64,000 bases of DNA from Edolisoma coerulescens (taxonomy: Eukaryota; Chordata; Aves; Passeriformes; Campephagidae), in the NCBI GenBank assembly GCA_013397115.1, contig VWZW01007683.1, positions 62,329-126,328 on the forward strand, in the 5' to 3' direction. How positions within the stretch are numbered: position 1 is the stretch's first letter; each line of letters opens with the position of its first letter. Position numbers and translations under genes: made by a program. A model generated the notes under the pieces. It worked only from the letters and a program-made list of their open reading frames with translations, did no database searches and was not told the DNA's origin. Shown piece after piece: positions 24,361-36,800 of this stretch.

Positions 24361-24759
24361 GGGTGCTGATGGAAAATTCGCTGGCAGAAAATGGAAGTAT
24401 TTCAGCAAACCCTGCGATAGTTTTGGGTCAGGAATTCTTCCTTGGTACCTCATGGCTTCAGTAGAGGCTGCCTAAAATTGACACATTGAGTTCAGTTGCC
24501 TGAACACACGTGGCTGTTGCTGTCTGAGGTGCTACAAGCTGTCCATGAGATCCCTGGGGCTGGAAAACAGGATATAGGACCAGTGAGAATATTGCACCTT
24601 TCTAAAGAGACAGTCAAAGGCTGAGGAGTTCCTGTTGCATCCAACATGGAGAGAGACACCTCCAGCTAGGCAACCACAAGAAGCTCCATGGCTGGTGAGC
24701 TGTCCTGCTCCTCCTGTTCCATTCACTGCCTTCCTGCAGCTGAGGCTCAGACACCAGCC
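24361..24759. other. Unique non-coding DNA
   Basis: About 400 bases between two CR1 fragments with nothing recognisable. Confidence 0.5.
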
Positions 24760-24829
24760 CCGTGGCAGGGCTCGGAACAGGACGGTCTTTAGGGTCCCAT
24801 CCAACCCAAACCATCACATGATTCCATGA
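24760..24829 (+). mobile_element. CR1 LINE 3' terminal fragment
   Basis: CGTGGCAGGGCTCGGAACAG, then GACGGTCTTTAGGGTCCCAT and AACCCAAACCATCACATGAT, is a short, diverged sense CR1 tail. Confidence 0.8.
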
Positions 24830-27430
24830 GCTGACACACCTCGTGCCATCGACGGATGCTGAAGCTGCCATGGTCACACCCTCTCAAGTGGGATTCCAGA
24901 GGAAAAACATCACCAGGAGTTCATAGGAGAAACAAGGGGACAAAGTCCCCCGGCTGTCCCTGGCAGCCAAGACGAGGCTGACTCAGCCCTCCCGGCTCCC
25001 AGGTGCCTGAATTTGTGGCAGGAGCAAATGCAGCTAAACACACTGGGATGCAGGTCCTACTCCTGAGAGCACTTACTGGTTTTATTCCAGCACATTGATG
25101 GGTCTGCTGTTGGGTCTGGCTGTGAATCCCACGGGAGCAGCTGGGCAGTGGTGGGTTATGAACAGAGGGATCCGTGGTCTTCCAGTGTGAGACCAGCTCA
25201 ACTTATCCCCTCCAAGGGCGACATGAACAACAAACAGAGATCTCCCTTTCCTTCCAGCTCCTGTGGGGCTCCAGTTTCACACTCTTCCTGTGGACTCAAA
25301 TGCACATAAAGTCCAATTTGGCCACTGAATTTTACTTTATTCCACTGTAAGGGGAGAATTAATTTTGGGTTGTCAGAACAGCAAGCTCAGGTCAGACCAG
25401 ATTGGCCCAGCTTCCCTCCATGTCTTGGTTGGAAGCAGAGTCTCAGGCTGGACATTTAGTTCAGGATGGACCAGCACTTGGATCTTTGGCATTCAATATC
25501 CCAGGCTGGGAATCTCAGCAAGCTTTGTGACAAAGCCCAGTCACGACTACCTTTTCCTCTCAGTTCTAAAACTGGTATTTTCCATTAACTTCCCCCAAAT
25601 TAACAACAACAAGAACAACTAATTATTTTTATGCTCATGGTGGCTTCCAGCACTGATCTAACCCTGGGTGAAAGATCAGATGGCTCATGCGAGCTCTTGT
25701 TTATTGAGATCTGAGCAAGAGCCCTTTGTGTCTTGGAGTGGGCAGAAGAAATAAAGCAAGGGCAATAAATATTTGTTCTTTGCCTGCAAAGGAATTTCCC
25801 TGTAAGCTTCACCAGTCTCCAAAAATACCTTGACATGTTATTTTCTCTTTTCTCCTGTTGATTCTTGAAGCTGTCACTGTGACAGACAGTGGAAAGTGCT
25901 CTGCAAACCCCCCTCTCAACAGGGAAAGCTTTCAGCTGCCTTTTAACTTTTTGTTTAATTTGTATTTTCATACCTTCACTGTATTTTCTCTACCAATTCT
26001 TCAATTCAGGAGGGGGGTAATTTGTTTCCAGCCTGACTAACTCATGGACTATCTGATTTTCTCATTACTGTGTGTTTCATAATTCCTCCCTCATATAACT
26101 CTGGAAGCAAGTTTTCGATCTGAGAATTAGGTGCTGAAAGCTAATAATGAGCTGGTTAAAAATTAATTGTTTTGCTTTGTAAGGAGAATAAATAAATGAA
26201 TAAAGATTGACAGCTGTGCTACTAAAACACACAAAATACCAGTGGCTGTCTGAAAGCTGCTTGGTGAGAGAGATGTTTCTGTGAGGCGCTGGAGTGGTCT
26301 GTGGAGGCAATCCCTCAGATGGATCTGCTCCATAGGTCATTCTCACAATGAGCAGAGTGTATTTCCTGTACTTTAATTAACCATCTGAAATGGGTTGAAT
26401 ATATTTATAAACTAATTTCAGATGCCTGAGTTTCAGTTCAGGCCTCATTCACAGACAGATTCTTTTTTTTTAATCTTTGGGCACAGAAAAGCTGCTTGAT
26501 GCCTCTAAGTCTGGTTGACAGCTACTACAAAGAGTTTTGGAGATGGTTCAGATCTTGGATGCTTCTCTTCATCCCAGGAGAAATCTCCACCAGAATGGCA
26601 GGGATGGGATGTGACACAAGGAGTAGGGCAAGGAGGAGGGATGAGCTGGCGGCTGGGGCTTGGCAGCACAACATGGGAGAGATTTCTTGTCAAGGGATTT
26701 CTCCTTGGGCAGGACCTGGATAAATTAATGAACAGGATGAATGAATATCAGAGGTGTTTTGGATGCCCTGGTTAATAGCTTGTGTGTGGACTTGATCCAA
26801 TGTCTGCTGCAAAAGAAAGCGATAATGTGGGGATAAGACGGAGCCTGGAATTTAATTTTTTACTATCCCAAAATATTGCAGTGTTGGCTGCTGTGTTGTG
26901 GGGACTGAGGGTGTGCTGAGGTGGATGTGGCAGGACCAGGAGATCATCTCTTCGTGGGGTCTTTCCTGTCTATAAGGTCCTCATGGACATTCCTGTGGGA
27001 TCCAAACCTCTAACTGAAGATTTACTTCAGCATTTCTCTTTCCTTCACAGTTGAGCTCAATATGCCTTATTTTTACAAGCACAATAAGGGGAAATTCTGA
27101 GGGACTGAAAAAAAATAGTAACTTTGGAAATGTCAGAGTATTTTAACAGGTTTTGATTGACTCAGAGATCTCTGCATTGTCAAAATGGAAATTATTTTTT
27201 TGTGTTCATTGCAAAACCATGAAATGCCATTTCACCTCTGCTCAAGTGAGTAAAAAGTACAAGATGGCAGGTGCAGAAGGGGAACTGAGAGAAAGAAATG
27301 GCTTACTCCATGTGATCTGGAATCCCATGGAGTACGTGGGGAAATGCAATGTGGGGTTGAATGTGTGGGGTAACTGTAGGAGCCCTTTTGGCTCCTGCAT
27401 CTCCACTGCCTCCCTGCTCTGCTGCCTCCA
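24830..27430. other. Unique non-coding DNA
   Basis: No gene recognised. Around 26,100-26,230 the DNA is AT-rich and contains TTAATTG and TGACAGCTGT, the latter combining a TALE-homeodomain-type TGACAG with an E-box. This is suggestive only. Confidence 0.5.
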
Positions 27431-27940
27431 GCTTGGGGATCCCAGCTCAGGACCTGGAGCTGCTGGAGAGAGCCCAGAGGAGGCTCCAGGATGAGCCGAG
27501 GGATGGAGCAGCTCTGCTGGGAGGGGAGGCTGGGAGAGCTGGGATTGTTCAGCCTGGAGAGGAGAGCGGGGGTGACCTCACTGTGGCCTTGCAGGGCCTG
27601 AACAGAGCCTGCAAAAAAGATGGAGAGAGACTACTTACAGGGGATGGAGAGACGGGACAGGGGGAAAAGGCTTCCCACTACCAGAAGACAGGTTTAGATG
27701 GAATATTGAGAAGGAATTCCTGGCTGGGAGGGTGGGGAGGCCCTGGCACAGGGTGCCCAGAGCAGCTGTGGCTGCCCCTGGATCCCTGGCAGTGCCCAAG
27801 GCCAGGCTGGACAGGGCTTGGAGCAGCCTGGGACAGTGGGAGGTGTCCCTGCCCATGGCAGGGGTGGCACTGGGTGGGATTTAGGGTCCCTTCCAAAACA
27901 GACCATTCTATGATTCTATGATTCAGTGATTCTGTGATTC
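27431..27940 (+). mobile_element. CR1 LINE 3' copy with intact repeated tail
   Basis: It runs from GACCTGGAGCTGCTGGAGAG, through AAGGAATTCCTGGCTGGGAG and GTGTCCCTGCCCATGGCAGG, to the terminus with several ATTCTATG-type units. The region at 27,711-27,813 matches 47,695-47,797 with about two differences, so both copies are from the same recent subfamily. Confidence 0.93.
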
Positions 27941-28939
27941 AAAGGAACAAACCAAGCTCCCCTGGCAGCCAGAAGGAAGTTGGTTAACACAACATCCCCA
28001 TTAGAAATGGCTCAGTCCTTTTCCAGGTAGGTGAGAAAGAGCTGATCTCCCTCCACAACGGAGGGCTGTGGGAAGTGAAAGACAAAACTTTCCAGTATCA
28101 GGCAAAGAAGCTCATTTCCAGGGGCTCTCTCCCAAGAACTCAATTCACAGGTGCCAACCCACTTCCTCTGTAACCTCGGCTGGAGATAATTAGAGAGCAT
28201 TTAAAGCAGAGCTTCCGACTTCCCTGAGCTCACATGGTGCTCCCACCCAGCATGGCAATTCTGCAATTTCCATAGGTAGATTTTTGCTGGGAGATTTAAC
28301 GAAGTCATGGCAGAGAAACCACAGGGCATTAGTTACAGGGCTAAGGAAACAAATCTCACAGCATAATCCTGAGGTGCCTTTAATGTTCTAATTAAACCTA
28401 TATATAGAAGCTGCAGGCAGGAAAAATTGTGTGAAAAGTTTCTCATCTGCTGAGTATTTTTCCATCCCTTTCCCCCCCCAACCCCACCTCCCTTAACCCA
28501 GAGAGGGGCTGAAAAAGATCCTTCACATTGATTTTGATGGAGAAAGAGAGAGAACTGCCAGGCAGATAGACATCAGCAACATTTCCTTTCCCCGGGCCCT
28601 TCGGAAAGACACAGCCCTGCCAATGTCTGCTGATAAGGCTGACTTCTGGCCTCATAAGGCCAGGCCAGCTCAAGCCACACAAGGGGTCGAGCATCAGAAG
28701 CCTCAGATTTTTCTCTTCTAATTGCAAGGCGGGGCTGGAGATAGGACAGTAAATGTGAGGAGCTGGGAAATCACAGAGACTGTCTGAGAGAATTGGTGTC
28801 GAGCAAAGGATGGCAGCAGGACAGGAGAACCTCACTGCCTTTCCATTTAGGAAGGGTCACAGGAGACAGATGAGGAAGGAGGACAAAATCCTGCTGTGTC
28901 TTTTGCCACTTAGCAAAGACATCAAGGTGATGGATGATA
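27941..28939. other. Unique non-coding DNA
   Basis: No gene recognised. The part at about 28,280-28,430 is AT-rich and repeat-free, with TTCTAATTAAACC; no assignable function. Confidence 0.5.
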
Positions 28940-29228
28940 AATCAGAGATTGAGAGAATTGTTTAGGTTGGAAAAAACCTCTAAGATCATCGAGTCCAACC
29001 ACTTCCCCAAGCATTGCCAAGGCCACCACTGACCCATGTCTCCAAGCACCACATCCACATGGCTTTTAAATCCCTCCAGGGAGGGTGAGACAGTGACTCC
29101 ACCACTGCCCTGGGCAGCCTCTTCCAGGGCTTGACAACCCTTTCAGAGAAGACATTTTTCCTAATGCTCAATCTAAACTTCCCCTGGTGTGGCTCGAGGC
29201 CATTTCGTGTTGTCCTAGTCAGGTCATG
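28940..29228 (-). mobile_element. CR1 LINE 3' fragment
   Basis: TTTAGGTTGGAAAAAACCTC, then TAAGATCATCGAGTCCAACC, CACATCCACATGGCTTTTAA and CTAAACTTCCCCTGGTGTGG, is the reverse complement of a CR1 3' region. Confidence 0.93.
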
Positions 29229-30397
29229 AGTTTGGGAGACAAAAGACCCCTTGAAGCAGAAGAGAGTGTGGGGTGAGAGCTGCTGAGACAGCAAGGCCAT
29301 CCCAGGATCCCAGTGGCTGCAAGGACATGGTGTTGCTCAAGCTGTTACACTTTTTAAGTCTTGCAGAAATGGTCCTTTACCCTACAACTTACCATCTGTG
29401 TTTTGAGCTTTCCTCCACCATGCAGTGGACACAGAAGGTCTCATGGACCATGCAGGGAGGTGGCACTTCCAGGCTTATGCAACACAGGGAGGCTGGACTA
29501 CGTTTAAAGTGCAAATCCTAAAGAAAGGAGTCCCAGTGTTAACAGAAACCTCTTCCAACCATATCAGACATTGCCTCAAACCAGGTTTTTGTCACTTGGA
29601 AGAAATGCATCTGCTTTGGCCGAGTTCTCACTATTAATCACAACCCAGTTTGGGGGGTCCAGCTTCCCGTGGGAGCTCCCAGGGTTATCCATGCGGTGAC
29701 AGACATTGCAGTGTGATCCTACTCCGTCACAGCAGGGCTGTCTGAGACCTCTTGCTCCTTTCTTTCATTTCCCTTCACAAGGTCCACTTGGAGCTAACAG
29801 CCAGGGGTATCTTTATCCCTCTTTATCCCTCAGGCAGCAGAGGGAAGGGCTGAGCCTGCTGATGAGGAGGCGAACTGAGATGTTCATTACCACCCTCTCC
29901 ATGCCAAAGGAGCCCCTCCCACAGCAGGAATTAGTCTATAATTAGCTTAGAGAGTAAAGCTCTTTTAATTAAGGATTGAAATTCAGCGGGCCATCTGCCT
30001 GGTTTTATTGCAAGCAGTAGGCATCTTCTGCTGGCAGCACCATTTTTCCTGGTTCCTCTCTCTGAACCTCTCACTTGGGCTAGTCCAGGACTGAGCGTGG
30101 GGGTGGAGCCAGGACATCACATCCACACTGTCCAAGACAATGCACTGCAAGTTGTTGGTTGTTACAGTGCAAAGCCTCTCTCAGAGACAGCCGTGGAAGC
30201 TGGGATGGCATCTTGCTTTCCTTCCAGCCTTCCAAGCACTGTTGACGGCTGCAAGGATCCCACCCAGGAAATCTCAGCAGATGATCACCCTTAGGTCCTG
30301 TATGAGCCCTTTGCTTTGCTCTGCAAACACTCAGGGGGCTCAGAAAAGCCAGAAGCACAATTCCTGACATCTTCCTGCCTTGCACAGTTGTGGGAGG
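29229..30397. other. Unique non-coding DNA
   Basis: No gene recognised. A 10-bp unit (CTTTATCCCT) is duplicated at 29,811-29,830. Confidence 0.5.
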
Positions 30398-30577
30398 TAG
30401 TTAGATGGGATATTAGGAAGGAATTGTTCCCTGGGAGGGTGGGGAGGCCCTGGCACAGGGTGCCCAGAGCAGCTGAGGCTGCCCCTGGATCCCTGGAAGT
30501 GTCCGAGGCCAGGCTGGAGAGCGCTTGGACTTTAAGGTCCCTTCCCACCCAAACCATTCTGGGATTCTATAATTCTA
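30398..30577 (+). mobile_element. CR1 LINE 3' fragment
   Basis: GATGGGATATTAGGAAGGAA, then CCTGGCACAGGGTGCCCAGA and TTTAAGGTCCCTTCCCACCC, ends with GGGATTCTATAATTCTA. An internal deletion relative to other copies removes the block with the GTGTCCCTGCCCATGG motif. Confidence 0.92.
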
Positions 30578-32286
30578 AAACTAGGACAGAGCTTATGAAC
30601 CACAGCCGTGGGATTGCTTGGGAAGCCTGGGGAAAACAAACATAATTCTCAGTGTCCAAGAAGCTTTCAGAGAACTTTGATGTTTGAAGTTAAAACTAAA
30701 TGATACCTTTTTTACTCCTTTTTTGTTTTCAAGCTGCAAATGGATCAAGCCCCCCAGCCTTTCTGCAGTGCCCTGCTGTGAGACACGGGCTGGTGCTGCA
30801 CATATTGCCAAGGGCTCTTTTCCACCTGGAGCTTTCCCAGTTACTGCCATCAAACCAGAGAAAGGCAGGAAGCATCTGGGGCTGCTCCTTCCATCCTGGA
30901 GATGCTCTTAGAAAAAGCTTTTTGCGGAGCAGCTGACTCCCACCCGCATGTCTTTTATTCCCAACAATTTCCCATATACTCATGTTAGCTGACAAAACTG
31001 CTGCTGCAGCTCTTTCTCCTCTCCCCAAGGATTATTACTTTTCTTTATTGTCATTATTACTAAGGGCACAACATGATTTGTTTTCTGTAAAACAAGCCAT
31101 GTTATAGTCAAGGCAAATTGAAAGGGCTGGGTTAGGAAGGGACATTAGAATACATTTTGTATGAAAATGAAAGATCATAAGCAGTTTCTTGGCAGACCTA
31201 ATGTCTTTCAGGGCTGTTCTTTGTGAATAGCAATTCCAGGCAGGGACTCTGGAAAAAGTAGAGTGCGTTGATATAATGAGAAGCTGTATCAGAATGGATA
31301 TGCATGAGCTGGGCAGATTAATATTTAATGAACAGTGAAGCCTGCTATCCCTAATCATGAAGTGCCTGGGATTTGCAAAGTGGCTAATTTTAAAGTATTT
31401 TGTATGGAATTATTCATGCATTAAAAAGTACACGACTCCCTTGCAGTGACACGGAATTAAACTCAGCGAAATTTAGTCATCAAATGTCAGGTGTCGGGTC
31501 CAGCTGAGAGAACGGGACGAGGGTATGGCTCTCATTGAAGGACACGGTGGAGCTGGAAATGTCAGGATTAGGGCACACAGCTTCCTGCAGGGAGGGATGG
31601 CCTCATCCCAGTGGGTTTTCTTGGGAACCCAGAGCAGACAGATCTTTTTTTCAGAGCAAGGAAGTTTTCAAAGCATGGAAGAGCCAGGAGTGGAAACAGG
31701 ACCAGCAAGAGCTCCAGAGCAGGAAAATCACGTGGATGGATGAAAAGGCAGCACAAGGATTCAGGTGCTGGGGCAGGAGCAGGGCTGGGTCAAAACCAGT
31801 GACAACACTTGAGTGACATCTATGACATCACTGTCATAATCTTTATTTTTGTTTGTATTTTGCCTCAAATGATGTCTTCAAACTTCCTTGTTGATCCAGA
31901 GTTTAATGAGACTTTACTTTGGCTTGAACAAATGGTTTTTGGACCTCAGCTCAGACAATTCTCCTGGCACTTCTTTGTCTTTTCCTCACTGGTTTCTGAT
32001 AAAAGGAGACTGTTCCAAAGAAAATGTCATTTTCACTTGGAAAATGGGCTTTTTGTTGGGGGTGGGGAAGAAAGATTTTTTCCCCTGGCATCTTTTCAAG
32101 GTTTCCACTTCTCCCCTGACAGAAAACAGTTTGCTGAAATTATTGTGTCTTCTTGAAAGCCATAGTTTGACCCAAACATGGGTTTTGTGAAAAAAGCAGG
32201 AGGCAGAGGAGGCTGAGCCTTCCTTGCCACACAATCTGTGAGCACAATAAGTTCACTGGAACACTGAGAGGAGATAAAGGAAACCA
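30578..32286. other. Unique non-coding DNA with a conserved-looking AT-rich block
   Basis: No gene recognised. The stretch at about 31,040-31,470 is AT-rich, lacks any repeat, and contains ATTAATATTTAATGA, GGCTAATTTTAAAG and ATTCATGCATTAAA, the texture of a conserved developmental enhancer. That role is inferred only. Confidence 0.45.
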
Positions 32287-32573
32287 AGCGAGAGGTGTTT
32301 ACAGCGATTTGAGCGCTGCTAACGGCACCGAAGAGCGTTCGGGAGAGGAGAGGACAGCGCGGCAGCGCAGGTGTGCGAAGGGCAGCGAGGGGTGGGGGAC
32401 AGGCGCTCCCTCCGTCCCCTCCGCTCGGAGCCGGGGCCCGCTGGCCCCAGGAATGAGAACACCTCACCTGCGGCCGTAGCTGTGACCCTGGAAGTCAAAC
32501 GAGTTTTGCTGATGGGGAGGGAGGGAAAGGAGGTGGGAGTGCACAGGATCCGCAGCCTCTCCCTGCGTTTGCG
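32287..32573. promoter_or_regulatory. Small isolated CpG-rich block, possible promoter
   Basis: I count 24 CpG dinucleotides in about 290 bases, while the flanks have very few. Splice-donor-like sequences leave it in both directions: AAAAG|GTGAGC on the plus strand (GT at about 32,670) and CCGCAG|GTGAGG on the minus strand (GT at 32,467-32,466). No conserved protein is encoded. It could drive a non-coding transcript or be an enhancer CpG cluster. Confidence 0.4.
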
Positions 32574-32739
32574 TGGAAGCAGTTGGAGCTGTTGTATTTT
32601 GTTATTTTTAGAACAGAATGTTGATTCAGAAATCAATTTATCCTTTCTCTGCCTAAATTAAAACAAAAGGTGAGCCTGAAAATCAGGAGAAAACGTTTCA
32701 TATCAGCTTGAGAAAAATGCTTTAATCAACCCAAAGCAA

Positions 32740-32800
32740 ACAGGTTGGGGTTTTTTTGGTTTTGGTTTTTATTTTTTCTTTGTTTAGTTTTGTTGTGGAC
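32740..32800. repeat. T/G-rich low-complexity tract
   Basis: Runs of TTTTTTGG, TTTTGG and TTTGTTTAG make this a low-complexity segment. Confidence 0.7.
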
Positions 32801-33322
32801 TGTGTAAGGATTTAGCACTGGGCCTGTCCAAAGGCCCAGTATTTATTCTTCCCTCATCATTTTTTATTAGATCCCTGAAAAGAAAGATCCGTTATTTTCA
32901 CAGCAATTATTCTAAGTACAGCTAGAAAAAGCCATGTTAAGTCCTAATTTGAATATTAAACATAATTAAAAGACTTTTCTACATTGTGAATTGTTCTCTT
33001 ATCTGCCTGCCCATAAATGTCAGTGTATTAATGGTCACGGTTTGTCTCAGAGGTAGGAAATAGCTTTTTCCTCCCACTGCCTTTTTTGAGCAACGGGGGA
33101 TCAAGCCCAGCAGGTCGTGCCCATGCAACCAGGCAAAAAAGTTCCTGCTACAGTTTTGCTTCAGCTTCAGTTGAAACTCCAATCCCTTCTGGCCAGCTGA
33201 TTATTTCTGCTCTTGAATACACTCTTTAAACCAAGAAATGTTATCTGGAAGCAGAAATAGGCAGAGATATATTTTAAAAGTCTTTAATGTACTAAACTAC
33301 AAGCCAGAAGAAAATTGGAGAA
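32801..33322. other. Unique AT-rich non-coding DNA
   Basis: No gene recognised. The part at 32,900-32,980 has several TAATT and ATTAAA motifs. Confidence 0.5.
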
Positions 33323-33349
33323 ATTAATCACACTCAGAGTGTGATTAAT
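33323..33349. repeat. Perfect 27-bp palindrome with TAATCA half-sites
   Basis: ATTAATCACACTC and GAGTGTGATTAAT are exact reverse complements separated by a single A. Each arm carries a homeodomain-type TAATCA core. Confidence 0.9.
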
Positions 33350-33795
33350 ATGAAGCTTTTTTGTTTGTTTTTAATAGCTGGAGAGACAAGAAATTGGAAA
33401 CTTGATGCTTTCTAATGATGTGGAGAAAAGGTTCATCTGAGTGTTTGGGCACTGCCAGATTCTCACGTTCTCGTGCCTGACCAAGGCTTTTGCAAACACC
33501 AACAGCCCTTCCATCAAGGCTCTCCAGCTCGGAGAACTCCTGCTCCCTGTGATAAATTTCCATGGACTTTGTGCATCTTTACCAGGCTAATGGCCTTTAG
33601 CTATTTATTTCTTTGATTTGATTCAAAGTCCATCTCTTGGCGACTGCATCTTTCAGAGATGCACAAAAGGATGGATCCACCACACATTCCACAAAGTGTT
33701 GCACCTTAGGGAATTCCTTGGGAAAGTTGTCTCTGGAAGCTCAACACATGCATGAGTACTGGAAATAAAGGCATTAAAGACCAAAAGTCACAGAC

Positions 33796-33796
<1 letters not shown>
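33350..33796. other. Unrecognised sequence upstream of a long A-run; possible retrocopy 3' end
   Basis: AATAAA at 33,764-33,769 lies 27 bases before a 39-base A-run, the spacing of a mature mRNA 3' end. No protein similarity is recognised, and no target-site duplication was found by eye. On the minus strand 33,345-33,563 is open for 72 codons without a recognised domain. Confidence 0.3.

Positions 33797-33835
<39 letters not shown>
33797..33835. repeat. Poly(A) run, 39 bases
   Basis: An uninterrupted A-run, the longest homopolymer in the window. It is followed by an A-rich segment to about 33,860. Confidence 0.95.
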
Positions 33836-33836
<1 letters not shown>

Positions 33837-36800
33837 CAAAGAGAAATAAAAAGAAAGAACATGCAATTTTTCACTCCCTTGGCCAAACCAAAAGCTGGGT
33901 TAGGGACAATTGAAAATCATTGTCCTTGAGAAAAAAATGAGGCAAAATACATAAATTTTAGACCTGAGCATTACTGTGAGGAGGGCAGGGAGCTGTGAAA
34001 CCTGTCCATTTTTGTGTTGTGTGACATTTCTGAACTTGCCAGGTACACAAAAAGCAGTTTTCCTCTGCTTTCCAAGGGCATTTCTTCTAATTTTCACCAC
34101 TGGCTAGAAGTGCCCCACAGCTTCAGCTTTTCAGCTCCAAATAAAGATTTAGAGAAACAGAATGTGCCCCTGAATGGACTGATTTTTGTCAAGAAGAAGA
34201 TTGAAGTGGAAATCGAAGCCTTTTCCTTCTGCTTTTATCGAATTCAGGCGGAGAGTTTGAACAGCTGTAGCTGGAAGCGGCCCCGCAGGCCACGCTGGGC
34301 TGAAGCATTTCAAGGTTTGTCAGCACTTGTCACACTCTCCCAAGGCTTTATTTAGAGAGTGATTTCAACTTGTCCCCCATGCTGGAAGATCCCAAGGTGT
34401 GTTCCGGGATGTGTGAGCCAGGAGCAGCAGGAAATGCAGCAGTTGGGGTGAGCAGAGCTTTGGCTGCTGCTGGGGGCCACGGGGACCCTCACGCCCACAT
34501 CTGAACGTCCCTCCCAAGAAGGTGCTGTCGACCCTTTCCTTGTCCCTGCTTTCTTCTGCATCCACAGTGCTTTCTCTGCTGTCCCTTTCTGTATCCAGAA
34601 AAGGATGAAAACCCCATCAGTGGATCTGTTGGGAACTTGCTGAGAACAACTCTGTGAAACCATCCCAAGTGTGACTGGGCCCAAGGTGTGCATTGTTGTT
34701 TTGAGGCTTTTGCTCCTCTACCTCCTCCATCACATTGATCCTTCTGCTGCTCTGGAGAAAGGTAGAAGGGAGGTGTAACTTGTCCATGGCTGTGGAGGTC
34801 CAGCACAGGACACCTGGAACTCCCAGAACAGCCACGGGAGGCTGGAGTTGAGATGGGAAGAGGACATGGCAGAAATTCCTCTGCTGACAGCTCTGTGTGG
34901 CTGGCACAGCCCAGACCCCCCCCTTTCCTACCTGCCAAGGCTTTTCTCCAAGAAAACTCCTGGTTCCTCAGAGTCCTGGTGGTGCCATTGGCCTGGCAGA
35001 GAGACAAAAGCACCGGGTTAATTAAAGACCCAGGAACATAATTGCAATTAAACCCAAACAAACTGCTGAATCAGAACAGAAAATTGCCCAGAGATGGGGG
35101 AAAGGCTGCTTTGCTTTGGCTTGTTTCTCTCAGAAGGGCTGAGGAGGTACAGAGAGCCAAGCAAATGCTGCAACAAGGACATGCCACTGGCAAAAGTGTT
35201 TAACTGCTGAATAAAAGATAAGGATAATGATAAAGCCAGGATTGGGAGCAGCATGGTTGCTCAAGCCAATTTATGTTGGTTTCACTCTAGGAAAATCCCA
35301 GGAATCTGCATCTGGCAAGTGTCTTTCCAATTTGGCTGGAAGCCTTCCCCAACTGGGGCAGCCCCACCGATCCATCCCACTCCTAATTCCCTATCCCAGT
35401 GCTGCAAACCCATTCTGGAGTGGTCTGATGGCCAAAGCACCTCCTTGCGCTCCTCGGCCCTCACCAAAATCCATGCCAAGGATGTATTCCCAAGGGATCT
35501 GCAGGAAGGATGTGGCATTTGCTCTGCAGCCTGCCTGATCTTCAAGCAAAATCTCATGGACAAATCAGGGACCACCAGAAAATGAACCTGCGGGGCATCT
35601 CTGTCTGGCCAGCAGTGCCCCAAAGGGCGCACGGAGGAGGTTTTGGCACCTTCCCACTCCCACTACACAAATTCTGCAATCCTTGTCTGCAGCAGACCCG
35701 TCTACTCACTCATTCTAGGGCTGCTTTCTGTGGAGCTGCTCCAGTGCCTCCCACTGAAGGCATAAAGTTAAGAGAAGCCAGTGAATTATAAGGTCCCCGG
35801 CGGCAGGACTCGGCAAGCGGCTGCTGTTAATCTTCCCTTTGCTACTCAGTTTTTGTTCTGCCTGTAATAAATCCCTGTGCCCTTTGCTGTTCAAACTGCA
35901 GCCTTGCTACTGGGAAAGGTGAGGGAGGGGGTGGGGGAATGCTGGAGATTGCTATGTGCGGAAATAAAATAAGGGATTCACGTCTTGGGCTGGCCAACAC
36001 TTCTCCTTATCGAGGTCTGAGCCTTTGCGTGATCAGCTGATGTTAAATGTAATGCCAGGGGAACTCAGGCTGAACCACAACAGATTGGAAAAGCTGCTGG
36101 ATTAATGCAGGAAATGGGGCAGACGGGGCTCTGTGTTTTCTTTGAGCAGGGTGGAATGGGCAGTTGGAGATATGATGTGATGCTGCTTCCAAATCTGGAG
36201 TAACAGCAAGCTGGGAATTTGTTAATAAAAGTCTTTTCCCCAAATGCCACCTCTGTGGATTTACAGCTACTTGTGGTAAAGATAATATTCATAATAAAAC
36301 TTAGAAAAAAAGAAAATCTGAGAATATCTACTATTTGCTTTGATATGAGCAAAATAATAATTACCATTTTGGTTCACAATTGCTTCCAATCTGGGGATTT
36401 GTACAAAGCAGAAGTTAAAACCATTGAAAAGTAATGAGTGAACACAGCACTTGGCAGCACTTGAATTTCTGCACTTCTATGCAGGTTCTTCATTCGTGAA
36501 AAATTCTGGACTTTTGACTATTCACCTGCACCTGAAGCAGGGGGAAAAAAAAGTAAATTCAGAGAAAAATGGCTTGAGGGCTTTGCTGCAGAGAAGAAAA
36601 GCAGCAGATCTTCTGATGGTGAGAAAAGCTGTGTCCTGGTGACAATTCAAACCTCCCATCATCCCTCCCAGTTCCCTGGTCCCTCTGCTCACACACTGCT
36701 GGGATTCATTTCCTGTGGCTCAACAAATCCCTAATCCCAGAGCTGATTTCCTGGCCAGGGGGTTATTGAATGGGTAGCCCTGATTCCTGTTGACAACAAG

